From Chloracidobacterium sp. CP2_5A (GTDB lineage: Bacteria > Acidobacteriota > Blastocatellia > Chloracidobacteriales > Chloracidobacteriaceae), in contig NKPT01000002.1 of the NCBI GenBank assembly GCA_002254845.1, forward strand, positions 1-64,000: a stretch of DNA of 64,000 nucleotides, in the 5' to 3' direction. The notes under the pieces are model-generated. The model ran no database searches. It saw nothing but the letters and a program-made list of their open reading frames with translations, and had not been told where the DNA came from. The first letter of the stretch is position 1; each line of letters begins with the position of its first letter. The position numbers were made by a program, and so were the translations under genes. Below are positions 1 through 8,514 of this stretch, piece by piece.

Positions 1-562
1 AAAGATGAACGACGATGGGCGCGCCGTCCTTGGCTTGATGCCGCCAGACCATAGGCTTGGTAAAGCCCATAGGCTCGGCGCGGCGGCAGGGCCGGTCGGC
101 GAGATAGGCTTGCCAGGCTTCCAGGGCGTCATCTGCGGCTAATTTTCGAGCGTCGAGGCCGATCCACTCATCGGCGGCATAGCCATAGAGCTGCAGCGCC
201 GCTTGGTTGCCATAGCAAATGGCAGAGCTTTCAGCGTCGAGCAGCCATATGGGTATCGGAAGCTGATCAAGAAGCGCTCGCCACGTTTGCAGCCTGGCGG
301 CCTGCTCCGGCGCCCAGCGCTGGTCAAGCTGGAGCGCCGCGAGGAAATCGCCGGCGCCGGCCAGCGCGTCCGGCGTTAGCTCGCCGGCCTTGAATAAGGC
401 GGCGAGCGCCTCGTGATGCAGAGCGGCAAGCTGCGCGGCATTCTGAACGCCGGCTTCAGTAAGGACAGGCGCAACCGAAGCTGAAACCGCTTGCAGATCC
501 GTCCGGTTGCTCAGATAGCCCTTGAGCGCGTTGGCATAAGCATCGGCATAGGCTAATGGCAT
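1..562 (-). CDS. PAS-domain sensor protein, 3' truncated by window edge
   Basis: This gene is missing from the ORF track because it runs off the left edge. Reading from the ATG at 562 gives about 187 uninterrupted codons. Residues 1-90 are helical and alanine-rich (ALKGYLSNRTDL ... LHHEALAALF) and resemble the RsbU-type N-terminal domain that binds regulators of the general stress response. From about residue 92 a PAS domain follows (LLDQLPIPIWLLDAES, YGYAADEWIGLDARKL). Proteins with this order usually continue into a PP2C phosphatase, histidine kinase or diguanylate cyclase, but the output domain lies outside the window, so the exact role is unknown. A GGGAAG stretch upstream of the ATG could serve as ribosome site. 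The gene diverges from mgtE. Confidence 0.75.
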   Translation of the reverse strand, partial: MPLAYADAYANALKGYLSNRTDLQAVSASVAPVLTEAGVQNAAQLAALHHEALAALFKAGELTPDALAGAGDFLAALQLDQRWAPEQAARLQTWRALLDQLPIPIWLLDAESSAICYGNQAALQLYGYAADEWIGLDARKLAADDALEAWQAYLADRPCRRAEPMGFTKPMVWRHQAKDGAPIVVHL

Positions 563-888
563 CTAAGTTCGAGCTTCCCGGGAAAATCAGAAAAACGCGA
601 CCTGGCCTTAGAAAGTGTAGCTTGGGCAGACATTCTGACACAAGGCCGTCTTTTCAGCGCAGGTCGGTCTTTGGTCAATAGGCGACGCTGGGTTGCCCGC
701 CGCAAGGCTGACAAGCCGCTCATTGTCGGGCCAACGTAATCGCGGCGCGCGCGATACGCCGGTCTCAAATAAGCTTGATTCCTTCTTGACGGGTTGCGCG
801 GCGAGTCGTACAGTCGCGCCTTTTGCGCGGCTTCATCCTTAGCGTCGCTGACCCCAAGCGATCCCGTTTTTGCCGGAGGCGCGCTCCA
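563..888. other. Intergenic region between divergent PAS gene and mgtE
   Basis: The 326 bases between the divergent starts hold no convincing gene; the listed ORFs here are shadows. The mgtE promoter candidate lies inside. I looked for an M-box-like magnesium riboswitch and could not build a convincing one by eye. Confidence 0.5.
786..814 (+). promoter_or_regulatory. Candidate sigma-70-type promoter of mgtE
   Basis: TTGACG (786-791) and TACAGT (809-814) are separated by exactly 17 bases, so initiation would fall near 821. This leaves a leader of about 68 nt before the GTG at 889 and argues against the ATG at 823 as the start codon. Confidence 0.5.
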
Positions 889-2259
889 GTGAAACCTAAG
901 CAGCCTGATATACAAGCGAATCCAGACAATCCGACGAGCGCCCTGCGGACGCTGTGCGAGAAAAGCCATCCGGCCGTCGCGGCCGAGGCGCTATCCGCGC
1001 TCGAAGCCGCAGCGGCCTGGGAGATTCTGCGCGATGTCACGTCAAGCCTTCGCGCGGAAATTTTCAGCCATCTTGCGCCTAGTCTCCAGGTGAGCATGGT
1101 TGGCGCCCTGCCGCGCGCCGATATGGCGCGGCTGCTTTCCGACATGCCGCCCGACGACCGCGCTGATTTGTTTCGCCGGCTGCCGGAAGAGTCTCGCGAC
1201 GCGGTTTTGCCGGCGCTGGCCGAAGCCGAGCGCGAGGATATTCGGCGACTGACTGACTACGAGGATGGCACGGCCGGAGCCGTCATGACCTCGGACTACG
1301 CCACGCTCGCCCCGGATCTGACGGTCGCCGCCGCGATTGAGCGCCTGCGCGAGGTCGCCCCCGACAAAGAGACGATTTATTACTCCTATGTCGTGGATGA
1401 CGACCGCCGACTGCTGGGCTTCGTATCGCTCAAGGATTTGATCTTGGCGCGCCGCGACGCCACCGTGCGCGACATCATGCACAAGCGCGTCATCTTCGCC
1501 CGGACAAGCGACGACCAGGAAGACGCGGCGCGGATCATTCAGAAGTACGACCTCATCGCGCTACCCATCGTCAACGAAGATGGCGCGCTGGTCGGCATCA
1601 TCACCCACGACGACGCGATTGACATCATCACCCAGGAACACACTGAAGACATGCGCCGCTTCATGGCAATTGCCGGGAGCGCGGGGGCGGATGGCTACCT
1701 CCGGACGCCTGTCTGGAAGCACGTCCAGCAGCGGGTTGGCTGGTTAGTGGGACTGGCCGCGCTAGGCTTGATTTCAGGCTTGATCATTCACAAATTTGAA
1801 GCCACGCTGACACAGGTTCTGATTCTGGCGCTGTACATGCCGATGGTCGCCGACACGGGCGGCAACACGGGCAGCCAATCGGCGACGGTCGTCGTGCGCT
1901 CGCTGGCGTTGCGCGAGATTGGGCCGCGCGACACTTGGCGCGTGCTGTCTAAGGAGCTTCAAGTCAGCGTCTTCTCAGCCGCGATACTGGGTCTGTTAGC
2001 CTGGGCGAAGGTGACGTGGCTGTCGCAAGGGGCGGACCTGCCGAGCGGCCTGACCCTGACCAACATCGCGCTGGTCATTGCCGTGGCGCTTGCCTTGCAG
2101 GTCGTGACCGCGACGCTCATCGGCGCGCTGCTGCCGCTCGCCGCCGCTCGCCTGAGGCTCGATCCGGCCGTTGTCGCCAGCCCGGCGCTCACCACCATCG
2201 TGGATATTACGGGCCTGCTAATTTACTTCTACACGGCGCGCTGGGCGCTTGGCGTGTGA
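889..2259 (+). CDS. mgtE: Magnesium transporter MgtE
   Basis: An inner-membrane Mg2+ channel of the MgtE/SLC41 family. The product shows the N-terminal superhelical MgtE_N domain (VGALPRADMARLLSDMPPDD), two CBS domains that sense intracellular Mg2+ (VMTSDYATLAPDLTVAAAIE; VRDIMHKRVIFARTSDD) and a five-helix pore domain carrying the signature PMVADTGGNTGSQSATVVVR. The ORF track starts at 823, but a GGAGG at 875-879 sits nine bases before the in-frame GTG at 889. Starting there gives 456 residues, the normal family length, and removes an uncharacteristic basic N-terminus. It is monocistronic. Its stop codon lies in the first unit of an 18-bp tandem duplication. Confidence 0.93.
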   Translation: MKPKQPDIQANPDNPTSALRTLCEKSHPAVAAEALSALEAAAAWEILRDVTSSLRAEIFSHLAPSLQVSMVGALPRADMARLLSDMPPDDRADLFRRLPEESRDAVLPALAEAEREDIRRLTDYEDGTAGAVMTSDYATLAPDLTVAAAIERLREVAPDKETIYYSYVVDDDRRLLGFVSLKDLILARRDATVRDIMHKRVIFARTSDDQEDAARIIQKYDLIALPIVNEDGALVGIITHDDAIDIITQEHTEDMRRFMAIAGSAGADGYLRTPVWKHVQQRVGWLVGLAALGLISGLIIHKFEATLTQVLILALYMPMVADTGGNTGSQSATVVVRSLALREIGPRDTWRVLSKELQVSVFSAAILGLLAWAKVTWLSQGADLPSGLTLTNIALVIAVALALQVVTATLIGALLPLAAARLRLDPAVVASPALTTIVDITGLLIYFYTARWALGV

Positions 2260-2292
2260 ATGGCGACCGTCGCCTGAATGGCGACCGTCGCC
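2257..2292. repeat. 18-bp perfect tandem duplication over the mgtE stop codon
   Basis: TGAATGGCGACCGTCGCC occurs twice head to tail (2257-2274, 2275-2292). The first three bases of copy one are the mgtE stop codon. The unit contains the short palindrome GCGACCGTCGC. Confidence 0.9.
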
Positions 2293-2313
2293 GTCCGCGC
2301 TGACCAAAGCGGC

Positions 2314-5300
2314 TCAGCGCTTCTTCTTGTCGTCGCCGGCGTACGTGACGCCAATCTTGGTCAAAAACTCCTTCGGCGCGATGCTGCCAATCAGCGCGAA
2401 CACGTAATCGTTTGGAATCCGGGCGATCTCGCGCTTGTCGCGGATGCCCTCGATCACGACTTCGCGTTCCGCGATTTCCCGAATGCCAGCTCCGAAGTGC
2501 GCCTTAATGCGCCCGGCATCCATGCAGTAGTAAACCCACATTTTGTTTTCGAGCGTCAGGTCTTTCGGAAAATTGGAGCGAACGACCAGCGTGACCTGAT
2601 TGGCTTCCGCGTCAGGCGGAAACTTGACTGTTCCATCCGGCTGGCGCTGTCCCGCAAGGTCCACGGCAGCCTCGACGGCGGAGTTCCCCGCGCCAACCAC
2701 GACGATATGCTTGCCCTTGAACGCGCCGGGGTCCTGCAGGCGATACAGCACGCGCCCTTCAACCTCGCCGGGGCAGCCCAGCTTGCGCGGCTCGCCGGCG
2801 TTGCCAATCGCCAGCAATACCTTGCGCGCCTTGTAGCCCTGGGCGTTCTTTGTCGTTTTGACAATGAAGCCGTCGCCCTCGCGGACGATTTCCTTGCAGC
2901 CCTCGTACTCGTTGATGACGAGGCCCAGCTTCTCGACGGCTTCATCCCACCACGCGAGCATCTTTTCCTTCAGGTCGCCGGGACCATCGAGGCGGATCGC
3001 GCCCAGCGGCGGGTCAGCGGGGTTGAAGGGGTTGAAGGCGACGTATTTGCCGGCCGGATACTTCTCGGCGATGGTTGAATACCTGCGCCCCTGCTCCAGC
3101 GCCACATAGCGCAGGCCCAGCTCCGCCGCGCGGGCAACGGCCGCAATGCCGCCTGGCCCAATGCCGACGATGGCGACATCGTAGTCGGCGCCGGCGACCG
3201 GCCCTTCCGCCTTAAGCTTCTCGGCGATGCGCTCAATGGCGAGTCGCCCTTCCTTGATAGCGTTGCGAATGAGCGGCACGCCCGACACGTCCCCGACCAA
3301 GTAGATGCCCGTCGCGCTTTCGGTTTCAAAGCCTTCGCTGGCCCCCTTGCGCAAGGGCTTCGGAGCCTCGCGGATGGTCTGCCGCGTATTGATGAGCACG
3401 CACGATTGCGGCACCGTCGGGCAGGCCTGCTGGCAGCCCGTGTCTTCCATGCACTGTTCGAGGTTGACGACGATCGCGTGGTGTTCCTGCTCGTCAAAGC
3501 CCAGCACGTCCTGCGGACAGGCGAGAATGCAGGCGTGACACCCAATGCAGGTCTCGTAGTTGATGACCGGATGCGGAATGGGATTTTCCTTCGCGGAAGC
3601 CTGCGCCCGCTCGATTTGCGCTTTGGATTCCCACCGCTCGGCATAGCGCGTGTCGATAAACTTGCGATGCCGATTCGCCAGGTCGAGCGCCTGTCCTTTG
3701 AGCGTGGCCTGCTCGCGGCGCTTGCGCAGCGTGTCGAAGGCGAGAAAGCCAATGCCCGTCAGCGGAATAAGGCTGAAAAAAAGCGCCCAATTGCCAACGG
3801 TGAAGCCGCCGAATTTGGCTGCTAAGCTTGTCCATTGCCAATCCTTGCCGCCGCGATAGATGCGATCCTTGGTGAAGGTCACGGGTTCGGGCCCGCTCCC
3901 CGCCGGACGGCGCGCGGCCGTCAGCGCTTGCGACTGGGGGTGCTGCCCGTGACAGGAATTACAGTCAATGCCCAGCCGCAGGGCGTCGGTGTCGAGGTCT
4001 TTGAGCGATGCCTTTTGAACATAGGCTTGCCCGTGGCAAACCGCGCACTTGTCGCGGTTGATGACTTTGACCTCCGCCGCCCCCTTGGCGAACGAGCCAT
4101 CATGACACTCGCTGCACTTCCAGGCGCTCGCGGAAGGCGCGACGGCGGCGTGTACCAAGTGGAATTTCGCGGAAGGATCAAGCGGCGCTTGGCTTTCCGA
4201 AAAGAGCTTGTCCCACTTCGGATTCATCGGGTGTTGCCATGCCCAGACGCCGTTTTCAACCGGGTAGCCGAATGAGCCGCGATGCGGCTCGCGCAGGGGC
4301 GAGCCGTCTTTCAGGCTCACGGCTTTGGGGTGGGTCGGCCCGTCGCGGTGGCAGTCAATGCACATGCTGCGCGACACGATGCCGGGGCGGAAATCCGCGC
4401 CCTTGTGCTCGGTGTGGCAATCCACGCACTGGATTTTCGCTTCCTCGTGCTTGGCGATGACCGTCGTGTTGAAATGATTGGTTTCGTGGCAGTCCACGCA
4501 CTTGTTCTGCATGGAAGTCGTCGCCGCATGGCAGGCGCTGCACTTGTTCTCGACCGGCGCGTTCGCCGCCAACTTGAGGCTGAGACGCTCCTGAATCGGC
4601 GCGGGCAGCTTTGCGGCCGGCAGCGCGTGCGGATTCGACGTTTCGCCCGGCACATAGGCCGCTTCCCAGGCGAAGAAGGCGATGACGCATAAAACCGTCG
4701 CCGCCGCGCCGAAAACATAGAGATACCCGCGCGGCCACGGTCGAATCAGATCGTCGGTCGGAGTCCAGTTGAAGCGCTTTTTGCCGAGGTGCAGGTTGTG
4801 CTTTTTGAGTTCTTCGGGCAGCTCGCGGGGTTCGAGCGGCGATCGGTCGTCGAGCTTCTGCTCGCCTTTGATGGCGGACTTGCGCCGCTCCCAGAAGACG
4901 CTCATCGCTTGCTGAAACCGCTTCTGTTCCTGCTCCGGCAGCGAAAGGATAGATGTGAGCAAGCCGGTCATGCCGCGTTGCAGGCGGGCGGCCTGCAATA
5001 GCCCGGTGGCGCTCAGCGGCGGTTGCGGCGGCGCTTCCGGCGGCCCAGCCGGCGGCGGCGTTGCCGTCAACGCTTGTGTTTGGCCTGACAGGCGCTGCGT
5101 CATCCCGCGTTGCTGCAAGTACCCGGTCAGCTTCGGCAGCAGCGCGGTTTTGCCGGCGGCCGTCGCCTCAGTCAGGTTGCCCAACAGGCGCGTGCTGCGC
5201 TCGGAGGCCGCGTAAGCGTCCACTTGGCGATCCACGTCGAGCGTGAGCGCGCCCTCTGCACAGGATGGGCGCAAAACGAAAATGCCGATGCGAATGACAT

Positions 5301-5553
5301 CTTCAGGCTGAAGCTCGACCGTCTCAACCAGCGCGCCGTTGACTTGCGTGCCATTTGTGCTCGAAAGGTTTGTCAGCCACCAGCGACCGTCCACTTCCCG
5401 AATGCCGGCGTGAATGCGCGACACGGTCGGATGGTTGAGCAACAGGTCACAGCCGACCTGCGAGCCGATCACCAGCCCTTCCAGTTCGAGGACAAGGTCG
5501 CCCTTATCCACAAGGTCTCTGCGCTGAATCGTAAAACGGCTGAGTTTGGCCAT
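2314..5553 (-). CDS. FHA - heptaheme cytochrome c - ferredoxin - FAD/NAD(P) oxidoreductase fusion
   Basis: A 1079-residue multidomain redox protein. Residues 20-95 form an FHA phosphothreonine-binding domain (TVSRIHAGI, LSSTNGTQVNG). A proline-rich linker follows, then a membrane helix (about 277-300) and seven CxxCH heme c sites at about 338, 352, 376, 398, 480, 503 and 531. A second helix spans about 581-606. Next come a two-cluster ferredoxin (CIGCHACILACP; CMEDTGCQQACPTVPQSC) and a thioredoxin-reductase-like flavoprotein with FAD (VAIVGIGPGGIAAV) and NAD(P) (VVVGAGNSAVEAA) loops but no redox CxxC. The predicted topology puts FHA, ferredoxin and flavin in the cytoplasm and the hemes outside. 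A GD motif normally found at the flavoprotein C-terminus (YLVGDVSGVPLIRNAIKEG) precedes the FAD domain. It lies 81 bases downstream of the cNMP/Fe-S gene and is probably cotranscribed. Domains are certain; the physiological role is unknown. Confidence 0.88.
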   Translation of the reverse strand: MAKLSRFTIQRRDLVDKGDLVLELEGLVIGSQVGCDLLLNHPTVSRIHAGIREVDGRWWLTNLSSTNGTQVNGALVETVELQPEDVIRIGIFVLRPSCAEGALTLDVDRQVDAYAASERSTRLLGNLTEATAAGKTALLPKLTGYLQQRGMTQRLSGQTQALTATPPPAGPPEAPPQPPLSATGLLQAARLQRGMTGLLTSILSLPEQEQKRFQQAMSVFWERRKSAIKGEQKLDDRSPLEPRELPEELKKHNLHLGKKRFNWTPTDDLIRPWPRGYLYVFGAAATVLCVIAFFAWEAAYVPGETSNPHALPAAKLPAPIQERLSLKLAANAPVENKCSACHAATTSMQNKCVDCHETNHFNTTVIAKHEEAKIQCVDCHTEHKGADFRPGIVSRSMCIDCHRDGPTHPKAVSLKDGSPLREPHRGSFGYPVENGVWAWQHPMNPKWDKLFSESQAPLDPSAKFHLVHAAVAPSASAWKCSECHDGSFAKGAAEVKVINRDKCAVCHGQAYVQKASLKDLDTDALRLGIDCNSCHGQHPQSQALTAARRPAGSGPEPVTFTKDRIYRGGKDWQWTSLAAKFGGFTVGNWALFFSLIPLTGIGFLAFDTLRKRREQATLKGQALDLANRHRKFIDTRYAERWESKAQIERAQASAKENPIPHPVINYETCIGCHACILACPQDVLGFDEQEHHAIVVNLEQCMEDTGCQQACPTVPQSCVLINTRQTIREAPKPLRKGASEGFETESATGIYLVGDVSGVPLIRNAIKEGRLAIERIAEKLKAEGPVAGADYDVAIVGIGPGGIAAVARAAELGLRYVALEQGRRYSTIAEKYPAGKYVAFNPFNPADPPLGAIRLDGPGDLKEKMLAWWDEAVEKLGLVINEYEGCKEIVREGDGFIVKTTKNAQGYKARKVLLAIGNAGEPRKLGCPGEVEGRVLYRLQDPGAFKGKHIVVVGAGNSAVEAAVDLAGQRQPDGTVKFPPDAEANQVTLVVRSNFPKDLTLENKMWVYYCMDAGRIKAHFGAGIREIAEREVVIEGIRDKREIARIPNDYVFALIGSIAPKEFLTKIGVTYAGDDKKKR

Positions 5554-5634
5554 GATGTTTCTGGAGCCAGAGCGTGGTTGTGGGCGTCCGCTGGGGCCGG
5601 CGGCCGCCGCGGCGGGAGGCGAGGCGGCCGAGCG

Positions 5635-8238
5635 TTATCGCCACAGGTAATACACGACCTGGACGATGTGTACCGCCAGCAAGCCAAGCATCACCGAGGT
5701 TGAAATGACATGCGGCGGAAGCCAGAGCTTGAGCGCCCAGTGGATGTAAAGCAAAGCGTCAATCCGCCGGATGGTGGCGATCGCCTCGGTAATCTGCCGC
5801 ATGACATCCTGATCGGCGGCAGTGGCCTGCTTGTTCGCGGCGTCGGCAAATCGCTTGCGAACATCGGCCAGCAGGGCGTCGAGGTCCTCGCGGCGGACGT
5901 ACTGGCGCAACAGGAAGCCCAGCGACAAAACGGCGCGAATGACGCGGTCGCGCGCCGGGAGAAAGACTTGCTGAAACTGCGTCCCCCGTCCTTCCTTTTC
6001 GGCCTGCGCCTGCGCCGTCACGGTCAGGTCGGCGATTTCCTGGTATAGCTCGTCGCGGCGGCGCAGGAGGTCTTCGGCCAGCAGCGGCTCGCCCTCGATT
6101 TTGGTCAGCAGGCGTGGCCCAAGCTGATAGAGCAAAATGCCGATCAGCCCGGTCAGAATCACCAAGTCGAATGAAATCATCAGCGCCGCCGTGACTGGTC
6201 CGCCCAGATTTGTTCCGCCGTGGAGCAAAATCAGCGTGCCGGCGATGACCCCTGCGTACGTGTGCGACAGCATCCAGGCTTTGAGCGCCCCGCCGCGCCG
6301 CCGCCACATCTGCCGCCGGACAGGGTAGAGCATCACGATGATAATGCCGGCAAGGCCGACCAGCCCGGTGATCCACCGGAAGTTGAGCCAGTCCGATTTG
6401 AAGAGCGGCGTGCCCAGCCCATACTGAACGATGCCGGCCATGGTCGCGCCGCAGAGCGCCAGCGTCAGCGCGACGCCGACCGCATGGGCGAGCGTTTTCG
6501 TCCGGTCGGCATGGCCAAAGCGATTGCCGACAAGCATCGCGCCCGCCTGGCGCAAGGCCGGGCCATGAATCTGCGCGATCTCGTTGAAGTATTCAGCGGG
6601 CTTGACGCGCTTGAGCGCGCCGGTCGGGCAGTTTTCCTCGCAGTTGTATTTGTGCGCCGCGTACGCCGGCTTGCCCGTCGCGTCCTTGGGGTTGAGCGGC
6701 GTGTTGTTGCACAGGTTGCACTTGATAGCGACCAAATCCTCGTCCTGCGTCACCGGGCTTGGCTTCGGATCAAAGCGCAGCCCAAGCGCCGCGAAGGGGT
6801 CAAGCGGGTCGGCGGCCGACGCGGCATCCTTAGCTTTGGCCGGAGCTTTAGCCAGCGCGCTCTTGCCGTTCTGGGACGGGGCTGGCGGCTTGGCCGGGGA
6901 TTTTTTGAGCTCGCTGCGCGGAATGAGCGAAATCGCGTTGTAGGGGCACTGCGTCGCGCAATCGCCGCACCCAATGCACAGGCTGGGGAGAATATCCACC
7001 TGTCCGCCCTCGAAGCGCGCAATCGCCCCGGTCGGACAACCCGTCAGACACTCCGGGTCCTTGCAGTGAAGGCAGACCGCCGGCATCAGGAGCGATTGGT
7101 CAAGCTTGGCATGGGTTGGCGTCCGCGGTCGCAAAACATGAATGCCTATTCGCTTGAGCCGAGACTGCCCGTGCATCTCGTGGCAGGCGAGCGAGCAGTT
7201 CCCGCAGCGGATGCAAAGGTCCATGTCCATCAGCAGCAGGTTGTTGGCGTCGGCCAGACCCTTGTCGAGCAGGCGATCCTGCGCCGCTTTAGCCGCCGGC
7301 TTGAACGTCAGCGCCTTGGCAGGCTGAAGCGGCGTGCCGATCTCCCCCGCAGCGCCCAAGGCGGACTTCAGGCTCTCCAGCAGTTGCGGGTCGCGGTAGA
7401 GGGCTTCCACTGAAATCTCAAGCGTCTCCGTCCGACTCATCGCCAGGGCTCGGTAGGGAAACCGCGCGTCACGCACGGTTAGGGCGTTGAAGCCGAGGAT
7501 GTAGCCGGGCCCAAGATAATCCGCGACTTCTCCCGCTTGCGTCTGACTGATGCGCTTAACCCAGCCATCGCGGATAAGGATGAGGTTTCGGATGCGCTCG
7601 CCTTCGCTGGCCAAGACGTGGCCGCGCGCCGCCAGTTGAAATTCGGCAATATCGGCGATTTTTTTCTTCAGGTCGTCTGGCGCTTGGAGCTGGCTGGCCG
7701 CCGCCGCGCGACCGTTGTTGCGGTAGGCAATGTCAAGCGCCGCGCCAAACCGCTTCAGCTTGCGCAGGATGCGCAAGGCCGGCCGTTGCACTTCAAGCGC
7801 GCGCGCCCCCCGCTGCCGATGAGCGATGACCGTTGCGCTGCGCGGCGCGCCGGCCAGCACGCCCATCTCGCCAAAGGGCTTGCCTGACTCAAAAACCGCC
7901 ACCGGCTCCGCGACGCCCGTCACAAACACTTCCGCCGCCCCGGAGACAATGATGTAAAAGGTGTTGGTATCCCAGTCGCCCTGGCGCACGATTGCCTGGC
8001 CCGGCGCGTAGTCGTACATCCGTATGTACGGCCCAACCTTCTTGCCCGGGCCGTAGTTGCGCCCGTATACGGCCACTTCCAAGTCCACGCTGAACTTGTA
8101 GCCGCGACCCTCTTCATGCTCGACAAGCTCCTCGATAGCGGCAAGGCCGCGAATCGCCTCTAGAATGGCATGCCGATTGACAATTTCCTGACGCTTGGTC
8201 GAGGCGGCAGGCGCTGGGGCGGTCGTGGTGGCGCTCAT
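5635..8238 (-). CDS. Cyclic-nucleotide-binding, four-cluster Fe-S, membrane cytochrome b-like protein
   Basis: An 867-residue protein with two cNMP-binding-like folds: residues 60-165 (GKPFGEMGVLAGAPRSATV, a good phosphate-binding cassette) and a degenerate one at 190-285. Residues 335-545 hold four cysteine motifs arranged as in DmsB/NrfC-type electron-transfer subunits (CIRCGNCSLAC, CLHCKDPECLTGC, CIGCGDCATQC, CNLC...CEENC), predicting four [4Fe-4S] clusters. About five membrane helices follow (584-607, 622-640, 656-674, 683-704, 842-866). H659/H673 and H843/H857 are each 14 residues apart in two helices, the spacing of a bis-histidine di-heme b centre. It is first in a two-gene unit with the FHA-cytochrome gene, so both probably form one membrane complex controlled by cyclic nucleotide and phosphoprotein signals. 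The substrate is not predictable from sequence. Confidence 0.87.
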   Translation of the reverse strand: MSATTTAPAPAASTKRQEIVNRHAILEAIRGLAAIEELVEHEEGRGYKFSVDLEVAVYGRNYGPGKKVGPYIRMYDYAPGQAIVRQGDWDTNTFYIIVSGAAEVFVTGVAEPVAVFESGKPFGEMGVLAGAPRSATVIAHRQRGARALEVQRPALRILRKLKRFGAALDIAYRNNGRAAAASQLQAPDDLKKKIADIAEFQLAARGHVLASEGERIRNLILIRDGWVKRISQTQAGEVADYLGPGYILGFNALTVRDARFPYRALAMSRTETLEISVEALYRDPQLLESLKSALGAAGEIGTPLQPAKALTFKPAAKAAQDRLLDKGLADANNLLLMDMDLCIRCGNCSLACHEMHGQSRLKRIGIHVLRPRTPTHAKLDQSLLMPAVCLHCKDPECLTGCPTGAIARFEGGQVDILPSLCIGCGDCATQCPYNAISLIPRSELKKSPAKPPAPSQNGKSALAKAPAKAKDAASAADPLDPFAALGLRFDPKPSPVTQDEDLVAIKCNLCNNTPLNPKDATGKPAYAAHKYNCEENCPTGALKRVKPAEYFNEIAQIHGPALRQAGAMLVGNRFGHADRTKTLAHAVGVALTLALCGATMAGIVQYGLGTPLFKSDWLNFRWITGLVGLAGIIIVMLYPVRRQMWRRRGGALKAWMLSHTYAGVIAGTLILLHGGTNLGGPVTAALMISFDLVILTGLIGILLYQLGPRLLTKIEGEPLLAEDLLRRRDELYQEIADLTVTAQAQAEKEGRGTQFQQVFLPARDRVIRAVLSLGFLLRQYVRREDLDALLADVRKRFADAANKQATAADQDVMRQITEAIATIRRIDALLYIHWALKLWLPPHVISTSVMLGLLAVHIVQVVYYLWR

Positions 8239-8514
8239 GGGCGGCTTCTTCGCAGGCGCGCGCCAAGGGGCGCGCCTCGCAGTTCAGGTTAGGGTGCAAA
8301 CACGCAGGGGGAGGATAGCTGATTTGTAAATAAAAGCACACTGATCCAGGCGTTTTGAAGCCTTGGCCTGGCAGTTTTTTTGCGGCCGCCGCCGCGCCGG
8401 CTCCGGCGTGTCACATGGGGGTCACAAGTTTCGCATAGCCTTGCAAAGACTTTTCAAGCGTGGCACATCCAGCCTGGCTTCTGTCTGACGATGTTTTCCC
8501 TCCGAGGAATTTGC

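Noticed and set aside
563-888. Magnesium riboswitch in the mgtE leader
   Set aside because: No convincing M-box secondary structure could be assembled by eye; a covariance-model search would decide.
2278-3078. 266-residue plus-strand ORF after mgtE
   Set aside because: It lies antisense to the FHA-cytochrome gene, has no recognisable motif and starts inside the tandem duplication; a shadow frame.
6220-7413. 397-residue plus-strand ORF
   Set aside because: Arginine/alanine-rich antisense frame over the cNMP/Fe-S gene whose domains are unmistakable.
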